A DNA stretch of 64,000 nucleotides from Takifugu bimaculatus. Lineage: Eukaryota > Chordata > Actinopteri > Tetraodontiformes > Tetraodontidae. Shown here one piece after another: positions 1-11,116 of this stretch. The notes beneath the pieces are model-generated. The model did no database searches. It was not told the DNA's origin and worked only from the letters and a program-made list of their open reading frames with translations. The stretch is from positions 16,716,400 to 16,780,399 of the forward strand of contig CP034994.1 in assembly GCA_004026145.2 (NCBI GenBank), written 5' to 3'. The position numbers and the translations under genes are program-made. Numbering within the stretch: position 1 is the stretch's first letter; each line of letters opens with the position of its first letter.

Positions 1-104
1 GTTTGTTCACTGAAATGGAAGATCATTTATAAAAGACCAGCATTTGTGTGGATTCACCTTCTCTGCTCCAGATGTCTTTTTATGATGTTCTTTTCACTGC
101 CAGA

Positions 105-2317
105 ATGTCAGAAGGGGACAGTGTTGGTGATTCAATCCATGGGAAACCATCTGTAGTCGCTGCCTTTTTCTCACGGATTGGACAGGTAAAACATCTGTTT
201 CCTATCATAAGCAGTGAATGTTTAGGAATGACTGGACTTTGCTAATATGCAGTTAGTTTGTAGACACGATGATCATTACTGATCAATACTGAAACGATGG
301 ATGTCACAAGGCTCTGCTAAAACTGATGAGTTTAAAGTTTGAGTTGTATGAAAGGAATCTAAAGGATTTTAGAAATACTTCTGTTTTGTCCTCATGAACG
401 GAGATTCACACCACAATAAGTCAATTCAAGGGTTATTTTTGATTTGATTTTAGTCTCCTTTTTTCCTATCAACATGACTCCTGGGCTTTGCTCCTAAAGT
501 ATCCATCAGCACTGTTTGAGGAGTGGGAATAATTCAGTTGTTTATAACTTTAAACGCTGGGTGATACTTTAAATATTCACTTTGGTTTTTATCTGCCCCT
601 TTGAGTGCAGTTGTATGTGTGTGGCCACATAACTGGTCAGAGCACAAGTGTTCCCTAAAAGTTCCTTTCCTGCTGTGTATTTGTTCCTCTCCACCAGATC
701 TATCAGTCATGGTTAGACAAGTCAACGCCGTTCTATGCAGTGAGGTGGGCAGCTACTCTACTACTCACTGCTGTCTATATGATCAGAGTGTACCTACTAC
801 AGGTGAGCTTCTGCTTTTCTACCAGCCACAGTTGAGGGTTTACTGAAGGGGGAAAGTGTGCCCTGTTTTCCTCTGGAGATGTCGCAATACCATTGTGATT
901 TGGCCTTTATTTATTTTTAGACTTGAGAAGTCTTTGGCGAGATAATGCAGCTTGTTATCTCCACTTTAAACAAGGGAGACTGAGATCATTCCTTAACAGT
1001 CACGCAGCCTTGCAGAGAGAGGGCTGATTTAAAAGAAAAAGCAGTCCGTCTGTGCAAGTCATCTTACGCTAACTCCTTATTTCACTTTGCTGCTAAATGC
1101 TCGGATGACATCGCTCACACTGGCCCAGTTGCTCTGGCCATGCTGAAACAGGAACCATATCTCTCCAGGATCCAGTCTCCCACTGGCCTCCACTCACATT
1201 CACATGCTTATGTTTTCTATCTTTGCCCTGCACGGTTTCGTGTTCTCATGAAGCAACAATTCGTTTATGAAAGGGAAACTGAAGCCACGCGCCTCATTAG
1301 CACCACGGTCGCATCTGTCTAAAGTTTTGTCTGTTTTTAGAATCCTGTCAGATTCAGGGAACACCTCCATGTTTTACTTATATTGGGCATTATGGCCTCT
1401 GCTGCCAGCTCAGCATTGGCAGCCTATAGGAAGGCAGGGATGTTATTAGTTTTTCTGACTGTGCATCACTCAACATAGTTTTTAATGGCAACACCTCTAG
1501 CACTACTGTATTTTCTGACATGCTGTTGATGTTTCCTCTCAGGGTTGGTATATAGTAACGTATGCTCTGGGAATCTATCATCTCAACCTCTTCATTGCTT
1601 TTCTATCACCAAAAGTGGACCCTTCACTGCTTGATGAAGGTACGTTAGCAGAAAGGATCATGTGCACGTACATGTATGTATGATTAACCTGAGCAATAAT
1701 GAGGATCTATAATAGCTCAGTTTGGATGTAAGCTATAGTAAAGAGGCTCCAGTGTGTTCCTGTATTGCTCCACCTCTCCTGCAGATGAAGGTCCAGCCCT
1801 TCCCACCAAGCAGAACGAGGAGTTTCGCCCTTTCATCAGAAGGTTGCCAGAATTCAAGTTCTGGTGAGTCTAGCGAACTTTTCTGTGCTCTGAGGGTCTC
1901 ACCCACCGCTCATGGATATTTGTCATATCGTATCGTTCCGACCGGGGTCTCGTCTCTCTGCAGGCACTCAGCGACGAAGGGCATCGTCATCGCCATGGTT
2001 TGCACATTTTTCGAAGTCTTCAATGTGCCAGTTTTCTGGCCAATACTCGTAATGTACTTCATCATGCTCTTCTGCATCACAATGAAGAGGCAGATCAAGG
2101 TAAATGCTCACACACGACTCTGTTTACAGCAGATCGGATCATCAGATGCTTTTCAAACGTGTGTGAGGAAGCTTTAGGAAAGCACATCATGCAGTAATGT
2201 TTCTCTTCCTTCTTCTCTTGTTTCCAGCACATGATCAAGTACAGATACTTACCCTTCACACACGGAAAGAGGACATACAAAGGCAAGGACGAAACAGGGA
2301 AACCCTTTGCTAGTTAA
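105..2317 (+). CDS. rer1: RER1, Golgi-to-ER retrieval receptor
   Basis: RER1 is a four-pass Golgi membrane protein that returns escaped or unassembled ER membrane proteins to the ER. Six coding exons join without frame breaks: 105-185, 698-802, 1543-1639, 1785-1863, 1964-2099 and 2228-2317, giving 195 residues, the usual family length. The start MSEGDSVGDSIHGKPSVV matches the vertebrate N-terminus. The membrane segments include VPVFWPILVMYFIMLFCI, and the conserved cytosolic tail contains YLPFTHGKRTYKGKDE before TAA. All introns are GT-AG. The ATG lies one base after a splice acceptor (CAG at 101-103), so at least one 5' UTR exon lies left of the window. No anomaly was seen. Family assignment is from strong recalled similarity; exon borders were read directly. 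Confidence 0.96.
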
Positions 2318-3760
2318 AATGCCCCACCTGCCCCCTCCCCTCCTCTTCTTTTGAAGTTTTTCACAGCTAGTGTGGAGTGGCCAGGGTTAGATTCCTTCTT
2401 TTGTTTTCTCGAAGCTGGACATTCAAACATGACATTAAACGTACTCACTTTGATCGATACATTGCAGTGTTGGGTGGGGAGCAGCACAGATCAGGATAGA
2501 TGGGGATTATTGCCTTTTGTCTGTTATGGAGTAGGATTTTAGGATTTATGTAACGGTAGGAACAGCTCAAGTCCTGCCTTTTTTGCCTTTTAACCCTATG
2601 GGGTAAGTATAAAATGATCTAGAAAGAACCACACTGAAAAATGAAAAGTGTAAGATGTGATTGTTGTATTCCTCTTTTTTGTTCCACTGATCCCAGTATA
2701 CCCCCCCCCCCCCTCACAGTAAAATAAATCTGCCAACATTTGCTTTAATGTATTTGTACCGACTTATTTGTACAAATTAGATTTCCTTTGAGAAGCCGTT
2801 AGTGTTCGTAGGAAAGCGTTTAGATGTGTTTAGAAGGAATCTCCAGTTAAATCAGCGATGATGAAATCATGCGTTCCTGATGAGAACATCCAGATGAAAT
2901 GAGGATTTTTGATGCGGCTGACCTGGCAGCTGCAGGGAGGGATCAGCGTGCGCACTTCTGTAACTTCGTTTAAATCTCCAGCCGCCCGTCACTTCTGACA
3001 TCCTCCTTTAAATCCGTTCCTGTCTTCTGCTGCACCTCTGTGCCAGGAGGTCCGGCAGGATGGCTGCTGCCTGGTTTTGGAACCAAATGTTTCTCCTGGG
3101 CTTCATTGGGCACATTTACTACGTCTCAGCCTCTAACACACGTGCACAGTTTGTTTGGGGCCAGTTTTAACCCAGGTCTCATATGGCCGTCGCCCACCTC
3201 CCCCCCCCTCCCTCCCAATATTGAGCCGTCTGTCCATCTGGGTTCATTCAGGCTGTGTCGTCTAGCTGTTGTGTTTCAGGATCTGTGTTGACTTTAAGAT
3301 CAGTTATGATAAATGTGGTCATTCCAAGCAATTTTTGTTCTCTTTCTTTTACAGAGGATTCATATGAAAACAGAGATTGAGAGCTTTTATTATAACAAAT
3401 GGATGAAGTGGGTGGCCATCACACATTTTTTTCAAAAAGCCTGTTCATTTTTTTTTCCTAAACCCTAATTCCATATTTTATCAGAGACCTGAAGACTCGT
3501 CATCATAAACTCTGATCGAGATTATAGTAATGGATCTAAACCTTTTCGTGTTTGATGAAAACTGTTTCCAGCGGCTGTTGGGAGGATTTGTGTATGTGTA
3601 TATATATTTTAAAATTTGAGATTATTTTTTATTTTTAGTCCTTTTCTTTCTCCTACCACCATTCTGTTTCAGTGCTTCAAATCCATTTCAGTTGGTACTG
3701 ATGGAAGCAGAACTGTTTTATTTGGGTTTGAGGTCTGACAAATAAAAAAAAAAGGTGTTA
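2318..3760 (+). other. rer1: RER1 3' UTR with two candidate poly(A) signals
   Basis: The sequence after the RER1 stop has no convincing gene. An AATAAA at 2723-2728, just after a run of 13 C, would give a short 3' UTR. A second AATAAA at 3741-3746 followed by an A run would give a long one. That both are used is an inference. Confidence 0.55.
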
Positions 3761-4422
3761 TTAATTGCATGTCATTGTTTTCTCGTGCTATGATTAAAAG
3801 CAAAAAATTGGATTTTAACATGTGTATTCCTTTCTATTTTAGTACCCTGCTCCATAGAGGGTGTCTCTTTAATACTTAGAACAAATGCTGCTGTTACTAC
3901 GCATCAATGTTGACCCGTCCTGTGAATATCTAGAGCTTTTTCTCGCTACAAACAGGATAAACTGGCTCCCAGCGAGGATGTGTAGGACTGCTACAATCAG
4001 AATGTAGATGTTTCCCACCATAAATACACTGTTGGAGATACTTATGTAAAGCTGTTTTAACCATAAAAAATAAAACAAGTATTTTGCTACACAAACAATT
4101 TGTGTTTGCTGCTGGCCGCAGTCAATAAACAAATAAATTCTAAAGCCAAACCGGACTCCAAATGGAATAAACCCCCTCCTCCCGCTCCTACCCTTCCTGT
4201 CAGCCCCGGGATTCAAACTCGGTCGGATGATTTCCGGTGAACGAAGAGTCACAATTGATCTGCTCTGTAAAAAGTGCGGCTGAAGCTCAGGTCATGCAGA
4301 ACTCGTTTGTCAGAGGAAGTTTTATTAACATAAACCACACACACATACACGCGCGCGGTAAATTCACCTCTACCTCTGCATTTGTTTATGACCTATGGGG
4401 GAGTTGTGGTGCATCACGGTGT

Positions 4423-4437
4423 CCAGCAGGGGGCGCC
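4423..4437 (+). promoter_or_regulatory. CTCF-type motif upstream of Tas1r copy 1
   Basis: CCAGCAGGGGGCGCC is a near-perfect match to the vertebrate CTCF core consensus. It lies about 0.7 kb upstream of the first Tas1r start codon, between RER1 and the receptor pair. The rest of 3761-5110 shows no gene. Occupancy cannot be judged from sequence. Confidence 0.55.
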
Positions 4438-5110
4438 GTTATACGAATCACTGCTGGTGCATCAATCAGGACGTGAGGCCGAGTCTGTCCGTCTCTGTCT
4501 CTAATTTATTTCAAATACTGGTTTTAACTATAACCTTTTCAGATATTAGCATGTTACCTGACATCCTTTCTGTTGGTGTCGTTTAATTTTGCTCATTAAC
4601 TGATATTTTTCAGCAAAACATGTTGTCAGAAGCGTGTGCTCTCCCGCCCGTTTCATCTTTGGGGAAGATGTCGATCTGATCTTCTTGTTTTAATATTTAC
4701 AATGCTATGATACCATCTAGCTTCCAAAAACACATTTGATCTCTGTTCGGACTGTGTTACTTTCATCATTTCTGGATTTAAATTCTGGTCAGAGTTTTGG
4801 TCACGTGTCATTTGCATTTGCTGTGTGGTTGGAAATTTTCCTACTTACATTTCCTGTGCGGGCTTTGCCACTGAAGGCGTCATTTTTGGGTCTGGTGGCA
4901 GGAACAATAATAGACCATCGTTGTTAGACATGGTCCGACTGCATCAGGTTTTTGCATGCGCTTTTGTGAACACCCCTTCGACCATTTCAAATGATGCGCT
5001 CCGTCCCCGCAGGCATGGAAATGACCGCACGTGCTCACACCTCTCGACTTGCTGCGCGACACTAATCACTCTTCGGGGTTATATGATGTTGATGAATGGC
5101 CGCCGTGACG

Positions 5111-8100
5111 ATGGGACCCTTTCTTGTTTGCGTTGGCCTGCTGGCGTCTGTTGTCCACGCTGCAGCTCACTGTCACCTCCCCGCCTCAGAGTTTGTGCTA
5201 CACGGAGACCATCTGATCGGTGGACTTTTTGACCTCTATCACGTCAGCTCCCCGATCCACCACCACAGACCAGAGGCTGTCGACTGCACCAGGTGAGTCG
5301 CCTCTGGATATGAGTTTAGTTGTTTGTGTTGGGTTTTTTCAGGCTTTACATAAACTTAAATAGTTCATTCTAGAGGCTAAAAATCCAAACTACCTACGCT
5401 CAACCCTTCCCTGCTTCCAGTCAGAACTTCCTCCTCCCCAATTATCGAAGATTCCAGCTGATGAGGTTCTCGGTGGAGGAAATAAACAACTCCTCGGACC
5501 TGCTTCCTGACGTGTCCCTGGGGTATGAGATATTTGACATCTGCTCTGACCTGCAGAGCTTTCCAGGCGTCCTGAAGCAGATCTCGGTCGACGGGTCGGT
5601 CCAGGCCTGGGCGGGGTCACATGCCAGCCTGTCCAAGGTCATCGGGGTGGTCGGCCCTTTTTCAAGCACCCAGACTCTCACAGTGGCCCCGCTGTTCATG
5701 GTGGATTTCATTTCTATGGTGAACGTGCTGATTCCTGTTCAAATATGTCCCTTTGGGTCTCCGTTGTGAGGGAACTCACACATTTGCCCTGTTGCTTCAT
5801 TGGCAGGTCAGCTATGGGGCTTCTAGTTCCGTCTTTTCAAGTAACGAGAATTTCCCCTCCTTCCTGAGAACGGTGCATCCCAACAAAGAGGTCATCAACG
5901 TGATTATTCGCATTCTGCAGCACTTCAACTGGCGCTGGGCCGCGTTCCTCAACAGCGATAACGACTTTGGCATCGACGGGAGGGACCTCTTCATCCAGGG
6001 GATCAAGGACACTGAGGTCTGCCTGGCGTACACCCAGAATCTCAACATGCTGACCGACTTCACCCAAACGTTCCAACAAATCGAGCAGCAGAAGATCGGC
6101 GTCATCATCGTGTTCGCCCCAAAAATGATCGTGGAGGCTCTGATCGACTCGGCCATCAGACTCAACGTCACCAATAGGGTGTGGATCGCCGACGACGGCT
6201 GGTCCATGAACAAGATCCTCCCCAAAAAGAAAGGAATCAGGAGCATCGGAACCGTGATCGGGGTGTCTCAGCCGGTTGTGACCATCCCTGGTTTCGACAA
6301 GTTTGTCTTTTCTGCCAAAAGCCAGAACCAGTGCAAAAACAGTGAGCAACAGATGTTCTGCAATCAATTTTGCAAATGCAGTCACCTGAGCGCCGAGGAA
6401 ATCACCAGCGCGGACCCGACGTTCTCGTTCCCTGTTTACTCTGCGGTGTACGCCATCGCTCACGCGTTACACCATGTTTTACAGTGTGGAGCCGGCAGCT
6501 GTAATCGCAGTATTACGGTGCACCCACACATGGTGAGTGCAAATGCAGCGATTCCTTTATGTCAGGGACCTCAGGACCTGGTCCACCAGGACTGCGGTCC
6601 AGCCAGGTTTTCTGACCGACCAAGTAGGCAACCCAAACACCTGGGTTCCCACTTTCCTTGGTGAAAGCTGGTTTCTTGCCGGGGAGAACAGAAAACCCAG
6701 CTGGACTGTGGCCCTTGAGGATTGGGTTCCAACTCCCGGATTCAGTTTAACCTGTTTAACACGGTGTTCTCAATCCCCACTAATGCTAACGGGATCAAAG
6801 TTTTAAGCTCTCTGCTTGTCAGACACCCGAATGTGTCATGTGCATAAAGTTCCTATCCAGTCCAGTCTAACTACTGTGAGGGCATCTTTGTCATACTAAC
6901 CCAAACCTTCTGCACCCACATCAGGTTTTGGCAGAGCTGAAGAAGTCAAACTTCACTCTTCTGAACCAGACTATTCAGTTCAATGAGTACGGTGACCCAA
7001 AATTCGGGTCTTACTCAATAGTTTACTGGAATGCCAAAGGAATTCCAGAGGAAGTTGGATTCTTTCACTTTCATCCCTTCATGCATTTATACATCAATGG
7101 CACCAAAGTTCAGTGGTTCACGAATGGAGAGGTCAGTAAATAATCCCGTGCCACTTCTACAAATACACTTTGTATTCATGTTTTTTTTATGATGTTGAAA
7201 TCCTTTTCCTATCACATTTTAACATGAATTATAATAATTTCATTTCTTCCATATAGGTGTAAAGCTGTCTTTGTATCGTCTTCTTTCTTCCTGAACAGGT
7301 GCCCACGTCACTGTGTTCCACAGAATGTCAGGAAGGATACATAAAAACGCATAATGGAATCCACCAGTGCTGCTTCACGTGTGAAATCTGTCCGAATGGA
7401 ACTTATGTCAACAGCACAGGTAACCTAATTATGGACTGGACATGGACCACAGAATGACCTCTGCTGTCTCGAAATCTTGCTGCGGGAAATATTTTGTCCA
7501 TTCACATTAGCCCATTTTTGTGGCCAAGAATAAGTGTTGAAAACACAGAAGCTAACATTTCCGTATAATCTGACGTTTATGTCGTTGCTGTGTGACCCAA
7601 ACCAGATCAGGTCAGCTGCCACCACTGTGAGAAATACCAGTGGTCTGCAGCAGGAAGCACATCGTGTCTCCCGCGGACGGTGGAGTACGTGGCCTTCACG
7701 GACACAGTGGCGGTCGTGATCCTGGTCGGAGCTGGCCTGTTGCTGGCTCTCACGTTAGCCATGTGTGTTCTCTTTGCTATCAACTACAACACGCCTGTGG
7801 TCCGATCTGCCGGGGGACCCATGTGCTTTCTGATCTTGGGCTGCCTCAGTCTCTGTAGCATCAGCATCTTCTTCTTCTTTGACAAACCGACTGTTGCCTT
7901 TTGCGTTTTAAGATTCCTGCCCTTTGTTTTATTCTACACTGTCTGTCTCGCCTGCTTTGTCGTCCGCTCCTTTCAGATCGTCAGCATTTTTAAAATAGCT
8001 GCCAAGTTCCCCCAAGCCCACAAGCTGGTGGATGAAGTATCACGGTCAGTGGCTGGTCATCTCCGTCACCTTTGTCATTCAGGCATTTCTGATCATTGTC

Positions 8101-8532
8101 AGCTTATCATCTGACCCCCCCTCACCCTTCAGGGACATTGTCTCTTACCCAGACAAAATCATCCTTGGATGTTTCATGAATCTTAAAACATCATCCGGGT
8201 CAACTGTTTTACTTCTTTCTTTGGGAATTCTTTGCTTCATGTTTTCCTACATGGGCAAAGACCTCCCGAAGAATTACAACGAGGCCAAAGCGATAACCTT
8301 CTGCCTGCTCCTGCTGATCCTCACCTGGATCATATTTACCACCGCGTCCATGCTTTACCAAGGCAAATACATTCACTCACTGAACGCTTTGGCAGTGCTC
8401 TCCAGCATCTACTCCTTTTTGTTGTGGTATTTCCTCCCAAAATGTTACATCATCATTTTTCAGCCTCAGAAGAACACACAGAAGTACTTCCAAGGTCTGA
8501 TTCAGGACTACACCAAGACCATTAGCCAGTAG
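5111..8532 (+). CDS. tas1r2: Taste receptor type 1, T1R2-like, copy 1 (frameshifted in the membrane domain)
   Basis: This is a class C GPCR of the T1R family, which works at the taste-cell surface as a heterodimer with T1R3. Six exons match the vertebrate T1R layout: 5111-5292, 5421-5718, 5807-6532, 6925-7131, 7299-7419 and 7606-8532. They encode a signal peptide (MGPFLVCVGLLASVVHA), a Venus-flytrap domain (EEINNSS, SYGASSS), a cysteine-rich linker with nine Cys, and a 7TM domain (VVRSAGGPMCFL; tail IQDYTKTISQ). The ATG at 5111 is preferred over 5096 because it aligns with copy 2 and has A at -3 and G at +4. Relative to copy 2 there is one extra G at 8024, after TM3, which puts TGA at 8112-8114. 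Without it the protein would be 819 residues. T1R2 rather than T1R1 or T1R3 is inferred from the SAGGPMCFL motif and the C-terminal tail. It may be a pseudogene or carry a consensus error. Confidence 0.88.
6556..6745. repeat. MITE-like insertion in intron 3 of Tas1r copy 1
   Basis: Intron 3 (6533-6924) is much longer than its counterpart in copy 2. It holds an imperfect inverted pair: the stretch around 6585-6615 (GGTCCAGCCAGGTTTTCTG) and the reverse complement of about 6688-6715 (CAGAAAACCCAGCTGGACTG). Related wording recurs near 45.9 kb. This looks like a small non-autonomous DNA element; the family is not named. Confidence 0.45.
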
Positions 8533-9551
8533 ATGTTACGTGCTTCAGGCTGACTTTAGCATGTGTTACTCTCTATTAAGTATTACAACATGTCTTAAAA
8601 AAAAATCTGACATAATTAGTTATGCAATTCTACAGAATTCCACTGGGCTGTGATTTACACATTACAGACATAATGTAATTTTTCAAATGTTCTCTGCTTC
8701 TGTCTAATCTTTCTGTTGCTAGTTCCACTGAGAGTCAGCTTGGACGTCCTGTAGTTAACTGTGTGTTTTAACTTTTGTGCTTAGTAACCATTTTCCCAAT
8801 TTTATGCATTTTTGCTTTGTTAGGACCATTTGGCTATTTCTTTAGCAGTGTTGCCAGTGTACATATGATTGATTTGTTAGCTTAATTATTTCTCTGTAGG
8901 CATAAACATGTTTTGTGCATTAAAAAAAATGACTCAATTGCAGTTACGCAAATTATAACAGTCTGTTTTACTTCTCTGTTTTACTGCATTAAGTTAAGCC
9001 TGTGTTGACATCAACAAACCACATGTTGAAATCACCAAAGATTTCTAGGTACACGCACCTACGTGCACTAAGCACATGTATTAAACAGGATATATTCCCA
9101 TTTGGTAGAACAATACGTATTTCATTCGTTCGTGCGCGGTAACTTCATTGCCAAAGCAGTTCATCTTGGAAAATGTACTTGATTGTTTAATAGTTTTACT
9201 AGAAACCACCAATAGGTGACAGTGTCGCTATTGTAGCAGCAGCTATTCACAGTGGTGCAGTGACACTGGTTTTTTTCTTGTTTGTTTTACATCAATGATT
9301 AAAAAGACATGTCCTATTAAATTATATTAACCCCACAATAGTGGTGAGACTATACAAACGTAGTTCTGTGAATGTTTGGGTATTTAGGTAATGTTTCAGG
9401 TTCTTAATTTTGGCAGTTTGATTACGCTAACACTGTTTAAGCCAGAAAGATGTTGACAGTCAGCAAAACGTTGAGAAAATGTGAGGAGTGCATACAAGAT
9501 ACAAGATGATTGAAATGATGACCACTGAGCCCCAATAAAACACCCTTCTCA
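8533..9551. other. Intergenic DNA after Tas1r copy 1
   Basis: This AT-rich stretch has no supported gene and no clear AATAAA close to the Tas1r copy 1 stop codon. It differs from the DNA after copy 2, so the near-identity of the two last exons ends at the stop codon. Confidence 0.5.
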
Positions 9552-9566
9552 CCAGCAGGGGGCGCT
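9552..9566 (+). promoter_or_regulatory. CTCF-type motif between the two Tas1r copies
   Basis: CCAGCAGGGGGCGCT matches the CTCF core and has the same orientation as the motif at 4423. Together the two sites bracket Tas1r copy 1. Binding is an inference. Confidence 0.5.
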
Positions 9567-9730
9567 GAATAGCCTCTTTTTCTTCTTGTGTTCTCATTCT
9601 CCTTCCGTCTTCTTCTTCTTTTGTGGTAAAACTGGTTAAACGAGGCCCCGTGTAATTGGTTGTATGATTATGTAGGTGCCCGTTGTGTCCTTTAGTTGTT
9701 TGAAACAACTAAATAAGCCTTTTAATAACC

Positions 9731-9782
9731 TTTTTTTTTTTTTTTTTTTACAAAATAACCCTAACCCTCTAACCCTAACCCT
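9731..9782. repeat. Poly-T tract followed by telomere-like CCCTAA repeats
   Basis: A run of 19 T is followed by four imperfect CCCTAA units (about 9756-9782). A shorter TTAGGG pair occurs at 35458-35475. The remainder of 9783-11116 holds no supported gene. Confidence 0.6.
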
Positions 9783-11116
9783 GCCCTGTGTGGGAAAAGT
9801 AATGCCTGACATTAACCAATTTTAGCTTATCATCAGTCATTGACAATAAAGTATTATCCAGGAAAGGGGTCTATTTTTCTTGTGTTTGGACTCAAGTAGA
9901 CCACAGAGACATCTTGGAACTGTCATAAACCTACTGTGCAGTGGATTGTCATGTCTCAAAAAATCCCATAACAAATTTTTAAAGAACAGTAAGCGTAGAG
10001 TCAGTGTTCCTGATTGAACAATAAGAAACTGAGCAAAAATAAAGCAGCTCTGAGGTTCAAAGTACTGCCGGGACTACTCGCTTTGTATGATGAAGCCAAA
10101 AATCTTCTCTACCAGAAATACTTGAAGGAGAATGTCTGGCCATCCAGTCATGACCTTATGTACACCAACTATGTTTTGAAGGGGACTGGAATATTTGGAA
10201 CACTGCTTAAGCCTCAGAAGAGAATTTAAATCCTGGTTAGATTCTTGGAAATGTCTTTTCCGACTTTTTTGTGCAACTACCAATTTATTCTATTTCCTAT
10301 TAGCTGAGGGTGCCCATGCTAGTGTGTGGATGCATATCCCTAACAAATCGCATGCTGGGTTGAATTACTTTAATTTGTTTGTATTTGCATATCACTCTGT
10401 CCGACATCCTTTAAGGCTCACTGTAGCATGTATTTGTTATCACGAACAACTCTGTGACTAAAACCATCTTCAGTAAGAGTTCAGCTTTCAGTTCTTTTAA
10501 AGAAATGACCTTAGAAAATTGAAGAACCACTGAATCCATGGATCGAGGTTGCGTTTGATGCGTCATCATGAACATTGTTGTAAAGAATACCTTCTTTTTA
10601 CAGAAGTATAATGTGCTGAGCTTCTTCAGTGTTAGCTGCTTTGTTGGCCCTTCGTCTTAGGTTCAGTCTGTTTTGTCTGAAGTATCCAGGCCTTCTTCTC
10701 TTCTGCTGACATGCAGAACTTGAATGTTTTTTAGAAAAACACCCATGCTTTCAGAGCTCTCTATGCTCACTACCAACAATAATTGTAACTTTTTCTGTGG
10801 GGGATCAATTCAGAAAATGCGATGCTTCTGGTGAAATCCATATCAAGATAATGAGATGCTCTAAAGATTGAGAAGAGAAAAAAAAGCACGATAAGACCAT
10901 AGACCTTAATAAAAATATTAAAAATGAGGACATGCCCTCAATGATTCCCCAAGATTTAAATGATTTACATAATTATTTGTGAATTGTCATTCAACCATGT
11001 CCTAAAGTATTTCAACCTCAGCTTGATGGAAATCATGCTGAGGTTTAGGCCTCATGAGAGGCTCATAACAGCAGAAGCCAGATATCAGAGTGCACATTAG
11101 ATTAGTTGGATGAAAG

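Noticed and set aside
3061..3171. Short open frame with hydrophobic N-terminus (MAAAWFWNQMFLLGFIGHIY) and good start context
   Set aside because: Only about 36 codons, no recognised family, lies in the probable RER1 3' UTR and no splice partner could be shown.
10014..10229. 71-codon frame between the Tas1r copies
   Set aside because: No recognisable domain, AT-rich, no splice signals or promoter context.
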